Shown here: piece by piece, positions 1-12,252 of the stretch
How positions within the stretch are numbered: the stretch's first letter is position 1
Layout: every line of letters starts with the position of its first letter
Source of the DNA: Acanthacorydalis orientalis
Lineage: Eukaryota; Arthropoda; Insecta; Megaloptera; Corydalidae
NCBI GenBank assembly: GCA_034766995.1
Contig: CM068322.1
Span: 12,398,310-12,462,309, forward strand
Direction: 5' to 3'
Length of the DNA: 64,000 nucleotides
The notes under the pieces: model-generated
The model's input: the letters and a program-made list of their open reading frames with translations, nothing else
Told to the model about the DNA's origin: nothing
Database searches by the model: none
Position numbers and translations under genes: made by a program

Positions 1-49
1 TTGTATGTGTGTTTGTATGTGTGTTTGTATGTGTGTTTGTATGTGTGTT

Positions 50-85
<36 letters not shown>

Positions 86-100
86 TGTGTGTGTCTGTGC
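1..100. repeat. GT-rich microsatellite (12-mer TTGTATGTGTGT then (GT)n)
   Basis: About four direct copies of the 12-mer TTGTATGTGTGT run into a pure (GT)n tract with one G interruption. The open frame across it is an artefact of the repeat. The left edge of the window cuts the array. Confidence 0.95.
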
Positions 101-221
101 GTATTAAATTATTTCTATTTGTTAAGTGCATTAAAACTAAGGTTACTAAATACATTGTTTGTAGTTTTAAATTATTGATAATTCCACGCATCAAATCTGT
201 ATTAAACGATATATTTATGTA

Positions 222-937
222 CTAAGTTGGTGCAAAAATAATTGCGGTTTTTATCATTTTATCTTTAGCGACGATTTTTCTAGTAACCTTTTTCTTTGGT
301 TATAGTCATGTGATACATTATTGTAAACAATGAAATTATCACTACTGATTTCAGTTTGTGTCTATGTTTATATATATATATATTCAGTTTATGGTTTTCA
401 TTCTTTAGTACTGTTGGATGTAACCTCTTAAATTAGTCATGGAAAAATGCAACTTCTTAAATCCTGGTAAAACAATACCAACAGAAAAATATTGTCAGGA
501 AATTAAAATATTGCATGAGAAGTTGCATCGTTTACGGCCAACATTAGTCAATCGAAGAGGACAAATTCTTCTTTATGACAACGCCCGACCACACGTCACA
601 AATGATTTTAAAAAAATTAAATGAACTGGTTTATGAAACCTTATCTCACCCATCATATTCTCTGAACCTGTCTCCGACAGATTATAATTTTTTTAAACAT
701 TTGAGTAATTTCCTACGAGAGAAGGTTTTCAAAGATCAAGCATTACCTCAAAGCGCTTTCGTGTAATTCCAGGACTCCATAATTCTATTTTGTAGGAATA
801 ATCAAACTTGTTTCCCGTTGGGAGAAATGTGTGCAGACCAATGGTCTTTATTTTGATTAATAAATGTAATTTTTAACTGATACATGCGTCTTTATAATCG
901 ATACGTAAAAACCGCAATTAGTTTTACACCAACCTAA
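222..937 (+). mobile_element. Internally deleted mariner (cecropia-like termini)
   Basis: Inverted termini carry the block TTGGTGCAAAAATAATTGCG on the left and its diverged complement on the right (about 906-935). Both ends abut a TA dinucleotide (220-221 and 938-939), the expected mariner target duplication. At about 716 bp it is roughly half the usual 1.3 kb. Only the C-terminal half of the transposase remains, so the HTH region and first catalytic Asp have been deleted. The termini resemble those of the cecropia group of mariners, which is a family-level inference. Confidence 0.9.
439..768 (+). pseudogene. Mariner transposase C-terminal remnant, frameshifted
   Basis: Mariner transposases cut and join DNA at TA sites using a DD34D triad in an RNase H-like fold. 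Here the frame from 439 carries the segment ending LLYDNARPHV, with the second catalytic Asp. A frameshift near 600-620 moves to another frame that holds HPSYSLNL-SPTDYNFF, with the third Asp, and LREKVFKDQ. The first Asp block (VDETW type) is absent because of the internal deletion. The ATG at 439 falls mid-protein and is not a genuine start. The remnant lies within the 222-937 element and has no functional neighbour. Confidence 0.88.
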
Positions 938-939
938 TA

Positions 940-1690
940 CAAATGTATCGAATCTCAATTGTTTAAAATATAGAACCTTAGAAGTATAAAAATTTAAATA
1001 TTCTATAATAAATGAAATTATACATCAAATATAATCTAGACTTCTAACACCATTAAAAAACAAAATCCTTTAAAAATGAAAAAAATATTAATCGATCTAT
1101 ACAGAAAAACGAAATTATATAAAATTATTTACATACATGCTATTAATCAATGCCAAGCGAGATTGAAAATATCATAAATATAAAAGAAGACAATAAAATT
1201 CTTAAAATAATAAATATTTTTTTCTTTTTTAATGTTATGTTTGATTGCAATGATTTTGAATACCACGCATACGGTATACAGTGAACTGAAAGAAACTCGT
1301 TTGATCTTGTACTGTAGACTGAATTCTTCTTCATATTGCACGTATTCAGTGTTTGTAAACGATTAAGTTATTTCGTTGTTTTATGGATATATTATATGTG
1401 ATGTGAAGTATAATAATAAATTAATAAATAGTAGAATAGTAAAGCATTTAAAACAGGAATTTTTAATTTAATATATCTGGATTATAAGAACAAAAGTATG
1501 CGCGTAAAATATAAATATCGAATCTACAAAGTATTCCAAATTCTCTGCATTCCAGATTCTTTACAAGTAAGTAATCGAAAACACTACTAATTTAATAGTT
1601 CTTTATCGAATGTAAGAACATATATTGAAAGTAAAAGAAGGCAGAACTGTAAGAAATTAAAAATTATTGACTGAAAAAAATAATAAATCA
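940..1690. other. AT-rich stretch, nothing recognised
   Basis: Short overlapping minus-strand frames near 1143-1341 contain low-complexity F/I/Y/K sequence and no recognisable motif. I see no gene or repeat here. Confidence 0.6.
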
Positions 1691-1698
1691 TCTCCATA

Positions 1699-2935
1699 CG
1701 GGGTGACGCAAAAAGAACGAAGGAGTTTAAAACAATAGTATTTTTTTATTTTGTAATATTATTATCTTCTTTTATTTCCCAAAATATAGCATAAGGGATG
1801 GAGATTTTGTCCTGATTACACATGAAAATGATATCACGTAAGTGATGCTTATTATCTGCTTCACAAATTCAAACTCTTTCTAAACCATCTTCCATCACTT
1901 CTCTTCTCGTTCTATATCGATTTTTTTCTCATATGTTATTCTTTAGCTGCTGAATGGTTCCTGACTTATTAACGTATATACTTTAATCTAAAAAGCCTTG
2001 AAGAAAAAAATCAGGAGGACTTAAATCAGGCGAACGCGCAGGCCAATTAAAATTCCTGTTTCTTGAAATTATACATTCGCCAAAAACGTCCCGTAAAAGT
2101 TCTCTAACGAGTATTGCTGTGTGCGCTGTGGTTCCATCTTGCTGGAACTACATCGGTGGACGATTATTAATAGCCTGCCACAAATATTTATTTTTATTAT
2201 CGTACATTACTGAGCACCATTTATGTTAACAGCAATATTGTCTTCATTTTCGAATAAATAAGAGCCTATAATCCTTTCGGATGTTACTCCAAACCAAGCA
2301 GTTCACTTCAGTGGGTTTAATTGTCGCTGATGAAGTGCTCTTGGATTCTTTGTAGTCCATATCCTACAGTGTTGTCTGTTCACAAAGCTATTTAAGTAGA
2401 AATGAGTTTCATCTTTCATAATCAGATTGTGGAAAAAATAATTATTTTCTTCTGCTCCTATCTCTTTTCTTCTGCTTTTACACAAGTTACACTTTATATA
2501 AGAAAATTTTTAATGCGATGAAAATACTTTGAAGTGACCTCAGAGATATTTCAAGTTAGGTCGAACATCTTTTGGTTGACGTTTCAGAACTTTGCTCAAT
2601 ACTCTCCTTTGCACGTTGAATACTTTCTCCAGCTAAACCGAACGATGTCTTCCAGTTAAGACAGTTACTAACTGCACCTTATTTTCTAAAATGTGCAACC
2701 AAACGATTAATCATTGACTCCGATGCTCCTGTTCGAACATTAAAATATGCGTCAAAATAATTTAAAGCTGATTTTCAAAATAAAATTCAATTATTTTGGT
2801 ACGTTGTTCCGTCATGTACCTTTCCATGATAAATTCACCAATTGTTAATAATAAAATTATAAAAAAAGAGAAAAAGACATAAAAACAAAAACATTATTAA
2901 CTATTCAAATTTTTTCATTTTTTTTGCGCCACCTG
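1699..2935 (-). mobile_element. IS630-Tc1-mariner element, family A, copy 1
   Basis: The ends are CAGGTGGCGCAAAAA (right, read on minus) and CGGGGTGACGCAAAAAG (left). Each abuts a TA (1697-1698 and 2936-2937). The 1237-bp length suits a complete single-gene element. The second copy, at 27407, has the terminus CAGGTGGTGTAAAAAG. The two copies share the N-terminal M-E-(K/R)-Y-M-T start and the mid-protein (S/K)DE-HF block, so I treat them as one family. Confidence 0.88.
1960..2826 (-). pseudogene. Broken transposase of IS630-Tc1-mariner family A
   Basis: Read on the minus strand, an N-terminus beginning MERYMTEQRTKIIEFYFENQ starts near 2826 and soon meets stops. Around 2303-2485 it continues as MKDETHFYLNSFVNRQ followed by NPRALHQRQLNP, the region of the first catalytic Asp. 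Near 1985-2060 it gives NFNWPARSPDLSPPDFFLQGF, which holds the last catalytic Asp (PPDFF). The domain order (HTH, SDE-H-F block, WP-RSPDL-P-DFF) matches arthropod transposases of this superfamily with a wide D-to-D spacing. Several stops and frameshifts make it non-functional. Placement in a named clade would need an alignment. Confidence 0.87.
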
Positions 2936-2960
2936 TATGTACGACTAAAAGTTTAGGTGC

Positions 2961-3277
2961 TTTGCAAATACATTTTTCACTCACTCTTTAAATCATAAAA
3001 AAAATCCAATCGAAAATGTTTAATAATTAATTTTTGATCAACTTTGATTATTGTTTGTGATCATTTTGATAGCAATGCTATTATCCTCAGGGAACGGAAT
3101 TATAGGAAAAAAAATTAAGAAGTTATCCTGTTCTTTAGCGTTTTGAGAATGATAATGGCATCACCATCGAAATACTCTTAAGAAATAATAAAAAATGATT
3201 AATATTCAATTATTGTATATTTTTTTTCGAAAGTTTTTTGTGGTTGGCGGAATGAATGAAAAATTCATTTACATCAA
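2961..3277. repeat. Long-inverted-repeat MITE family L, copy 1
   Basis: The left arm reads from TTTGCAAATACATTTTTCAC through the Ca-rich block and GATCATTTTGATAGCAATGC to the centre. The right arm is its diverged complement, including CACCATCGAAATACTC and GTGGTTGGCGGAATGAATG. The arms are about 150 bp and meet at AACGCTAAAGAAC-like central sequence. About nine further copies or half copies occur in this window. No coding capacity is seen. Confidence 0.82.
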
Positions 3278-3929
3278 ATTAGATCAAAACATATTTAGAA
3301 GCAAATTTGAACAAAAAAAGTAAGTCTAAAAAATTTCAATTTTCTTACGTCTACGCATTCAGATACTGCATTTATCTATTTTATAGTTAAATAATGATTA
3401 ATTTAATACCATGAGAATTTAACTTCCATCATGGTTTATATCATTAACTTCGTTATAAGTAAATTCAACATTTATGAATTTTCGATTAGTTATATTAAGA
3501 GATTTAAATTATGACACAAACGGAGTCTATGTCTCACAGTGCCTTGGTTCCATTGAACAGTTCAATATTGTAATCAATACAAGCTTAAGATTAATCGATC
3601 TTCATGTTGATACTGTAACCTTTACTCAGCACAAACTCTGGTACAAGATTCAAATAAAATTATCATAAATATCAATACAGCACGCACACATCTTGTTCTT
3701 AAAAAAAAAACACAACACATTGATTTTTATCAAAACGGGCGAAACATTTATACAACGTTTCGTTTTTAATCATAAAAGTCGTTAGTTATATCTGAATAAA
3801 ATCAGTTGGCCTTGTTTTCACTACTATATGTTCTTCATAAAATCAAGTCGCACGAAATTCTTTTTATGAACACATGAAAAATCTATAATTAGGTTCTTGC
3901 ATTTAAGGTATTGTATTAATAATAATTAT

Positions 3930-3930
<1 letters not shown>
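3278..3930. other. AT-rich stretch, nothing recognised
   Basis: A 64-codon frame at 3474-3668 has no recognisable motif and no supporting context. No repeat or RNA gene is visible. Confidence 0.55.
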
Positions 3931-3931
<1 letters not shown>

Positions 3932-3992
<61 letters not shown>

Positions 3993-4006
3993 TCATCATC
4001 ATCATC
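3932..4006. repeat. (TA)n joined to (CAT)n
   Basis: A (TA)n tract of about 58 bp continues into (CAT)5. The CAT part is the tail of the LINE fragment at 3991-4325, read on its opposite strand. Confidence 0.97.
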
Positions 4007-4317
4007 TTCAGCCTCTGTTAATCCACTGCTGGATAAAGGCCTCTTTCATGATTTTTCATTTTGTTTGATTCAGTGCCTCTCTTTTCCACAGATTTCCAAG
4101 AAAGTTCCTTATCCTATCTGTTTATTGGCCTCTTTCTGGGTCTTTTTATATTCCTTGGTTCCCAGTCAATAATTTTTGTTGTCCATCGGTTGTCTTCTCA
4201 TCTTGCGATATGTCCCGCCCATTTCCATTTCAGACTCTTTACTCTTCTTATTATATCTGTGACTCCTGTTTGTTTTCGTATCCATTCTATTCTCTTTCTA
4301 TCTCTTCTTGTTATTCC

Positions 4318-4325
<8 letters not shown>
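3991..4325 (-). mobile_element. LINE (RTE-like) 3' end: C-terminus of ORF2 plus ATG-repeat tail
   Basis: Minus-strand translation gives KWAGHIARWEDNRWTTKIIDW and later WKIMKEAFIQQWINR, with small frameshifts. This GH-AR-D-RW and EAY-QQW pattern is typical of the C-terminus of insect non-LTR retrotransposon ORF2 proteins of the RTE type (established family knowledge; clade assigned by inference). The element ends in ATG triplet repeats on its sense strand, which then run into (TA)n. It is strongly 5'-truncated, as expected from target-primed reverse transcription. The larger plus-strand frame over the same bases is a shadow. Confidence 0.8.

Positions 4326-4370
<45 letters not shown>
4321..4370. 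repeat. (TA)n microsatellite
   Basis: A pure (TA)n tract lies at the 5'-truncated edge of the LINE fragment, so the fragment has a (TA)n tract on both sides. Confidence 0.97.
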
Positions 4371-4374
<4 letters not shown>

Positions 4375-4756
4375 TGAATTCGATCAATCCATACTATTGA
4401 TTCAAAAAACTTATGATTGACGATTCGAGCTTATAACATGGACCGGCACATTCGCATCCAATGAATCAATGTAAGCCCACGATCCTCTGTCAAGTCTGGA
4501 ATCTTCGACTCGTTCCTCTTCTATTGATTCTGTATAGCAAACTTCACAATTAATTCTTGTAAATGAAGCTTCATGAGTCACAATTCATAAGGTTCTTGTC
4601 TGAAACTTAGTAGTACTCAGAGTGGATTGGCATATTTGACTAAGAAGCTGAGATAAAACAATCAAAAGTACATAGCAATAGCGGAGAGGTAAATAATTAA
4701 ATTGGCTGAAAGTCTGAAGTGTTGTATATATTTAGGTATTTCATATGTATTAGACA
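4371..4756. other. Non-repetitive stretch, nothing recognised
   Basis: It is slightly richer in G+C around 4420-4560 and holds no reading frame or RNA motif that I can support. Confidence 0.5.
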
Positions 4757-4758
4757 TA

Positions 4759-5694
4759 AAGGGTTTTCCAATGTGGACGCATTTTTTTTAAGTGATTATA
4801 TTTCACAGATGTCAAATTAACAACTGTATTTTCTACATTTGTTAAGTTTTTTTACATTTTCTACATTTGTTAAGTTTTTTTACATTGCCATTTTTAGTTA
4901 TTGCTTCGTACACAACAAAATAACGTATTGAAATAATACAATTGTATTACGAAATGGTCGTTCTAAAAAAATAATACATTTTGTGAATTACATGATATTT
5001 ATTCTTAACATACTTGTCCATCTGATTTAACAATTCTTCAATTAGTGAATAAATTTGAAGAGATTGGATCGGTTAAAGATAAAGAAACACAAAACAGTGG
5101 TTGTTCTGAACAAAACACTGGCTTAGTTCATGACGGTGTATCGGAAGAGCCAGAAATGTCAATTTCTCTACGTTTACAGTAATTGAACCTTTTGCAGGCG
5201 ATCACATGCCGTATTTTGCATAATGATTTATTGTTGATGGCTTATAAGGTTCAATTAACACAAGAATCGAAACCAGCAGACTATTTACTGCGTCGGAGAT
5301 TTGTTAATTGGATACTGGAACAACAACACGGTTTTTCTGGGACCTTAATTGGCCACCAAGATGCTGCGATTTAACACTATTCGACTACTTTCTTTAGGAT
5401 TACGTTAAAGAATAGGTGTACGCTAATAATAGTAAAATAATTTCTGACCTGAAATATGAAATCCGAAGAGTTATTGGTGAAATAGAGACCCAGTTGTGTA
5501 GGGATGTTATTGAAAATATTAACCAAAGAATGGTTACTTGTAAGAAAGCATGCGGCGATTACTGACACGATATTATTTTTCATTTATAAATAGCATACAC
5601 TCAATTATTATTTACAATAAAGAAATGTGAAATGTCAGTGCAAATTCTGTGTTTTATTTCAAATTAAAAAAATGCGTCTTATCGCAAAAACCTG
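4759..5694 (+). mobile_element. IS630-Tc1-mariner element, family B, internally deleted
   Basis: The left end AAGGGTTTTCCAATGTGGAC is followed by GCATTTTTTTT. The complement of the right end, CAGGTTTTTGCGATAAGACG, is followed by CATTTTTTT. Both ends abut TA (4757-4758 and 5695-5696). The length is 936 bp. It keeps the N-terminal middle of the transposase and the last catalytic block but lacks the region between them. Confidence 0.82.
5183..5440 (+). pseudogene. Family B transposase remnant
   Basis: The frame from 5183 carries AYKVQLTQESKPADYLLRRR and FVNWILEQQ, the conserved linker upstream of the first catalytic Asp in this superfamily. The sequence then jumps, in another frame starting near 5348, to WPPRCCDLTLFDYFL, a stop codon, then DYVKE and VYAN, the last catalytic Asp region. 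The first and second Asp blocks are missing, so the element has an internal deletion as well as stop codons. The ATG at 5183 is not at the true protein start. It is closest in style to the 1699-2935 element but has distinct termini. Confidence 0.82.
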
Positions 5695-5699
5695 TATAC

Positions 5700-6600
5700 G
5701 TTGTCAATATAATTATATTTTTTGTAATTAATTAGAGCATAATTTAAATGAATACATTTATTTATTTTTCTATTAAGCAATAGATTTCTCACAGAAAGTC
5801 AACATATTATACATTGAAAACTCAGACCCTAATTAAAGTATCTTACAGAGTAGTTTACAGATAAAACCACAAAATTATGAATGCTTCTAATCACTAGCAT
5901 GATTAAACTTCTGATCGGTAATTGGTCATATTTTTAATTACATGACAATTATTACTTACTATATATTAATAACATATCGTGCTAGACATAATCTTGAATA
6001 TCCAGCATAAACATTTATGACGTGTATTGTACAAAAAATTGAATATTTATAGATCAAATAGTGTGTATAGATTTCAAATACTTTCAGAATCTACCATGAA
6101 ATCAGATATTGAGGTCCATCGTAAAAGAATAAACTTTTTTATTTGTTTGAGTACGAATTCCCATTAGTAATCATATTACTATTCCCTTATGATGATTTCT
6201 TTAGCGACTCAAATAATCCTGATCTCTTGTTTCAGCAATTTTCAACAACGTGGCTGTCTTTTTTTGCGCTTAGACGAGCACGTTTTCACTTCCCTTGGCG
6301 TATTATACAGCTTCGATTAGAAAACTCATCTTTTTATTGAAAATCTCATCGAAGAGCTAACTATGAATAATATTTAGATTGTAAAAATTATTTTTAAGTT
6401 GCCAATACATATAAAAACCAAATAGCATTAGTTTAGAATCGTACCATACATGTGGAAAGGAAATTAAATTTTTATTTTTTATTGTACAAATATAATCCAA
6501 ATTAAATTAACTGCCAATAAAATAATTTCAACCAATAATTAAAAATAATTTTATGTGATATATTTGACATTCACACCAACGTCTCGCCCCCGACTATTGT
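5700..6600. other. AT-rich stretch, nothing recognised
   Basis: A 65-codon frame at 6143-6340 has no recognisable domain. I see no repeat. Confidence 0.5.
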
Positions 6601-6601
6601 T

Positions 6602-6683
6602 TAAAATAAAAAAACTTGCAATTCCAATGCAAATTCTATGTTTTATTTCAAATTAAAAATTGCGTCCTTATTGGATAATCCTG
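6602..6683 (+). mobile_element. Solo 3' end of family B element
   Basis: AATGCAAATTCTATGTTTTA, then TTTCAAATTAAAAATTGCGTCC and an end in AATCCTG, closely follows the last 80 bp of the 4759-5694 element. It is only about 0.9 kb downstream and in the same orientation. The rest of the copy is missing. Confidence 0.75.
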
Positions 6684-8948
6684 AATTATATGGCAGATAT
6701 AAAAAAAAGTTTAAGATACATTTTGATTTGTTAAACTTATTAGACGTGTTATTTGTTCAAAACGCAAGACTTAATATTTGTATACAGACATTATAAGTTC
6801 ATGTCGAATAATATCCATATCTATTCACCAGTAAAATGCAAACTTTAAAGTTTTATCTTTCCCTCTCTCTCTCTCTTACACACACATTTATATATAAGAT
6901 CTTTCATTTATTTTTACAATATATAATATGAAGAGACAAAAAACAGTAATAAATCTAGTGAAATGAAACCGGGTTGTATGCATAAGATAGCCACATACGA
7001 CCAGGATTAAAATAGACAAAATTAGATGAACATATATAAGTAATCGATCAATGTATAATAGCTATTGTAATATGGATCTTGTAATCATGGATCATCGTAC
7101 AATATAAATTTTGAATCCCAAATAATTTGTCATGATATTTTAAAAAATTTATACTGACATAAAAGTGAATAGGCGTACACCAAAGTGGTGTGAACAGGAG
7201 AAATAGAACTATATATGTATATCCATACGCTTTTATACTGGATACATAATTACATTAATTTGAAAAATGAGTATAATTTGCATACTTCTATTTCGTTGAT
7301 TAATAATTACGAACCTAGTAATAAGAGATAAGAAGTGTTATAATTTAACCGTGAATAATAACATGATTAATAATTTTTCCTAACTTTTTGTATAAAAATA
7401 TCTCAATTCCAGTTATTAAAACAATTCACCGTTAACCACTTATAAAATATGAAAAAATAATAAATAATAATTCATAAATCCTATTGGATGACATTATTTT
7501 AACGTTAATATCGTTTAGTCGATTCATCCGTGTTAATTCTTTGTTTATCGTTTGAGTTATAGCAGATAAATATCGCTTTCAAACCAGTTTCCACTTTATT
7601 ATTCGGTCACAAGTCACATCTAATTTGTATAATATAGATATATACGAATCTATTCAGACCGCCTCTGTCGTGTCGATTTGTATGTATGGCTATTCTGTAT
7701 GTTGTTTCTTTTTTCGGACGAAATTGAAAACAAATCTTTTCTGGTCATCCATTGTACAAGATCTCTTATACAATGCGGTTTGGTGACTTTCTGATATTAA
7801 CGTCTCGCAAGTCAGATTAATTAGCATTGCTAACAAATGTTTATATAATGAACATAATTTGTTGAAATTTGTATAATTTTTTGTACAGATTTAAGTATTT
7901 TCCTTGAGTGTTTTGTAATACTATCTTTAAACTACCTATAAATAGTTATATGAATATAGTATTGTGTTATTTTCTAATATAGTTATTTTTTTAAAAAAAA
8001 AACGATGAAAAATAAAGAATGAAAGGATTACATAAATTTGAAAAATCTAATTGTTACAGGATTAATAGATTGGTGAAATTAATGGACGCAACTACAATTA
8101 TTCAAACTATTTTTTCAATAACATACATTATATATTTTTCACACTCACTTGGGCACTATATATACATAAATATATATATATGTATGTGTGTATGTGTGTA
8201 ATATATCCGAGATAATCACATCTCTATCATTGATTTGGAATGATTGTCATCAACTACCTAATCCCGTCGAATATCTTGCACAGTAAGTATCCGTAATAGA
8301 TAAATGTCAAATAACTAATCCATACTCGTTTAGTATTTATCATGTGTTGAAAATTAATCTATGGATTTTTTAATTATTTATTTTGAGAATTGTTGATTTC
8401 AATTAGCTCAATTTTCCCGTAATCTGTCTATTACATTTTTTCTTACACAACAGTATTTCCACCATTAGAGATCATCATCAGTTCTAGTAAATGAGTAATT
8501 TTTGGTGCTTAATATTTTTACAGAAAAAAATTCTGTGACTAATATAAAATTTGCTTATGATAAACAATTTATTTGTTCGGTAATCTGAATTTAGACAATG
8601 AAAATATACAAATACAAACAGTATATCGAATAAATTACATAAAAATAATTTATTTAATATTTTTAAAAAAATATTTAAATCATAACTGTAAAAAACCAAT
8701 AACCAACGACTTAAGTACAGCAGTTTTGTACTAATAAAATGTGTATTGTTTATATCCTGTATAGACAAATATATATTATTTTATATTTGCCCGTTTTTAA
8801 TAAATATAACTTCTTTAAAATAAGATTAGAGATTATTTTTCTTCACTTATACACCATTTCTGAGATTATCATAGGATTAATAGAATTAGTGGATTTAATT
8901 ACAAATATTTCAATTATTTTACCTTAGTAACATACATTAGATGTATGT
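6684..8948. other. Long AT-rich stretch with minor microsatellites
   Basis: The stretch has a short (CT)n run at 6861-6876 followed by (AC)n, and a TA/TG tract at 8161-8201. Otherwise I see no gene, RNA motif or known repeat. Frames at 8019, 8484 and 8739 are low-complexity I/F/Y/K sequence. Confidence 0.55.
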
Positions 8949-9090
8949 TCACAAATGACTTCTTTTTTCATTTCATAAACCACATCAATTTTTTCTATCA
9001 AAAATATTCAATAAATTATTATTTATTATTTTCGATCGTCGCTTATGTGCATTTCGATGGCAACTCCATCATCCACAGAGCACGATTTTT
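8949..9090. repeat. Family L MITE, copy 2 (left arm only)
   Basis: It shows the arm signature TTCATAAACCACATCAATTT, then ATTCAATAAATTATTATTTA, CTTATGTGCATTTCGATGGC and CCATCATCCACAGAG. The opposite arm is missing. The sequence switches directly into a mariner 3' end at about 9094. Confidence 0.75.
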
Positions 9091-9093
9091 CGG

Positions 9094-9181
9094 TTAGGAG
9101 ACTATGTTGAGAAATAAAATCGATTTTTCCAAAAAACGACGTTTAACTTGATTTTTTACCATACTTATCAAACGACCCACG
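9094..9181 (+). mobile_element. 3' end of a mauritiana-type mariner
   Basis: TTAGGAGACTATGTTGAGAA ATAA encodes LGDYVEK and a stop, the usual C-terminus of this mariner group. After a short 3' UTR the terminal repeat ACTTATCAAACGACCCACG ends at a TA. The same terminus occurs at 38041-38060 in a minus-strand fragment. Everything upstream of the last eight codons is absent. Confidence 0.78.
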
Positions 9182-9359
9182 TATATCATATATTTCAAAA
9201 TATATTTATACAGAAATACTATCCAAAAGAAGAGAAACTTAAATATTTTGAGATAATCTTAATAATTTTTAATAGTTTTAACATTACTAATACGTAAGAT
9301 GAAATAACTTGAATATTAGGTTATATCATAAATAATTCCTATGTTCCTTTTAAAGAGTT

Positions 9360-9408
<49 letters not shown>
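9360..9408. repeat. (CA)n(TA)n microsatellite
   Basis: (AC)8 is followed directly by (AT)n. Confidence 0.95.
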
Positions 9409-9409
<1 letters not shown>

Positions 9410-9411
<2 letters not shown>

Positions 9412-11747
9412 TAAAATTGTAGACGAATCTTATACATATAAATAAATTGAGTATTGAACTAGTTGTTTAAAATAAGCAAACATTACTTTCATTTTACTCT
9501 ATAATTAAGTTAATAAATAATTTAAAATTACATAGTTCAGTGTATGAATGACAGATGGGAATCGTTTATTGAATGTATGTTCATTAAAAAAAGACTTGAA
9601 ATATATTTCACTATCATAGTTCAGTAATTGAAGTAATTTAAAAGCAAATATACATTAGCATATTAATTTTAATTTTGTTTCGAATTTATGATTGAAGGCT
9701 GTCAGTGCAAAATATGTGTCATAATTCAATATTTAATCTAGAATTTTTAATATATATATATATATGATAATTGTTACTAACTAGAAACGTTTCAATAATG
9801 ATATATGAAGTCTTGTCTTGAAAAAAGATAATGTTTTGAGAAACATGTTTTTAACATTAAAGTACAGTTAGTAAAATGTTAACATTTATTAACTAATACT
9901 GTTTCTAAAACAAATGTTTCGAAATTTTATGGATTATGACTGCATGTGTGTTGTTAACTTTATCTAAACAAATACTATTTTGTCAATTCATTTGCAATAT
10001 TTAAAATGCTAAAAAATTTAAGAGAACTACTTTGAGAAAATGAAATTCTGGCGAAATGATTAAAATAAGTAAAAAAATAAGCGTGTGCGCTAAAAATTAA
10101 AAAAAAGTGATGTACAGTGTGTTATTGGATAGTATTTTAATAATAAATATAAAATGCTCAAACTACAGTTAATAAATTTTATTTTAATGCGATTAAAGTC
10201 AAAGATTAAAACTTCCTTATAACTCAAAATGAGATAATACTCTTAAGAATATTTATTGCTTTTCCTTGTGTACATATTATTCATTGTTCTATGCAAATCC
10301 TGTAAGTCACCTGTTCATTTCTTCCAACAACGATTTTAATTTTCATTGTCGTCAGATAGATCTTGAACTGAGAGTTGAAAATATATTTAAAGATAACGAG
10401 AATTCTAAATCGCTCAAAAAGAAACACATTTACACGTAATCTCTTTAAAACGTATAATAAATATATTTAAACTATAAAAATACGTTTTGTAAAAATAATC
10501 ATTCAGAAATTATGCACTCAAAGTGTAGAAAAATTAAATAAAACTGTTATTAAAAATAAATTAGATTATTAAAGTAAACAACTATTTTTTTGGGAAAATA
10601 CATAATTAGAATGTTTTTAACTATAAGGAGATTTTAACCTCACCTATTGTCGCTCCTATATTATTTATTAAAATATAAATTAAACTGTATTTAATTCAAT
10701 TTGTAATGAATAAAATCATAAAGCTGTGTTGGTATATGAACATTTTCAAATATTCCTATATATGATTTTATATATAGATATAAAAATGGTAGATAAAGGT
10801 GTGCGGAGATGTATCGAATGTATTATATATTGTTTGACAAATAATGACACAAATTTATTATCAATACAATCATTTCGAGACACACCCTGAATATAAACAA
10901 GTTACATAGTGTAAAGATCAACCGCATTAACATATGAATATTTCTTTATCCTATGTTCGATATAAAAAAGTCTATTACTGACATTTTTCATCGAAGACGT
11001 ATGGACCCAGAAACGGTTTTATGAATAATAAAATATTGATACTCACCTTCATACTTATTTCCCTTGGCCCACCAACAATGATCTTTAAATTCATTTTAAA
11101 CACGTTTTATACGTTCATAAATTCACAAAGTTGAACGAAACACACACAGACACACACATAGAAATTATTTTGTCACTTGGTCGATTCTTTTTGTAAAATT
11201 TATCTGTCTATCCATTACCATCTCAACCCACTACAATGACTATGTTTTAAATGTACAAAATCATTGAATGTAATGTAAACAAGTTTATTCAACATTATAA
11301 AAAAAAAACGATAAGCCTTATACGTTGAGTGAAGATGAATGTACATTGTTTAAACGAAATCCGTGTTATATAACATAAAATCTCTGTTCAGATTCCATTA
11401 AATGTTTAACTGATTCTCTATTTACATATAATTATTATAACAGAAAATCGGTTTTATTAAGTAATGTACGCTATAGATACTTTGTAAACAATATTGGACT
11501 TTTACATGAGTTTGATTTGGATAAGTGTCAATATTTAAATTAGAGTTAACTTTTTTCTTCCTTCATTTCTTCATTAAATACATTAAATTGTCGATTAGTT
11601 TAACAAAGAGTTTTTGTACATGTAAAAAAATATTATATATATATATACAGTTAGCTTCATACTGTAAATTTTTGTAGACAAAATAAAGAATATAATCGAG
11701 TTAAATAGATATTAGTGCAAATAACTTTTTCATTGACAAAAAATAAA

Positions 11748-11750
<3 letters not shown>
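9410..11750. other. Long AT-rich stretch, nothing recognised
   Basis: No reading frame above about 60 codons, no terminal repeats and no RNA motif are seen. A short (TA)n lies near 11636-11648. Confidence 0.55.

Positions 11751-11751
<1 letters not shown>

Positions 11752-11794
<43 letters not shown>
11752..11794. repeat. (TA)n microsatellite
   Basis: Pure TA dinucleotide tract. Confidence 0.95.
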
Positions 11795-11796
<2 letters not shown>

Positions 11797-12252
11797 ATTT
11801 ATGTAAATTTAAGCTGAAAAGTCAAATACTTATAGCTTATTTTTTTAGTAAAAAAAGACAATAATAGCAGCAAAAAATGTAAAAAAGTCATTTCAAATAT
11901 TTGGAATCAATTTTGAAATATCTTATTTTTTACAAGAATAAAGGTACGGTCTATTTTGTCTAGTCAGCTGAAGCGACTTAACTATGCGTCTAATCGAAAC
12001 ATTTAATTGTTTCTATGTGGTTTATTTAGTGTTTAAACTTCTACACAGCTATATGAGGGTAGGGTCAAAATTTCCGTGTCTCATATATAGTTAGTGTCGC
12101 TACGCTCAATATTTTGCTGGTGTTGCGTGATTACATTCTTCATAGGTTTATGTTCGAAACTTTAAGTCAATAAGTTGTTTAGTATTGGTTTAACAGACCA
12201 CCGAAATGAGCGTCTCAAGCATTGTTTTCAAAAATTGAAAAAGTGGAAAATG

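Noticed and set aside
3897..4420. Plus-strand frames of 91 and 119 codons
   Set aside because: Antisense shadows of the minus-strand LINE ORF2 end, extended by (TA)n translation.
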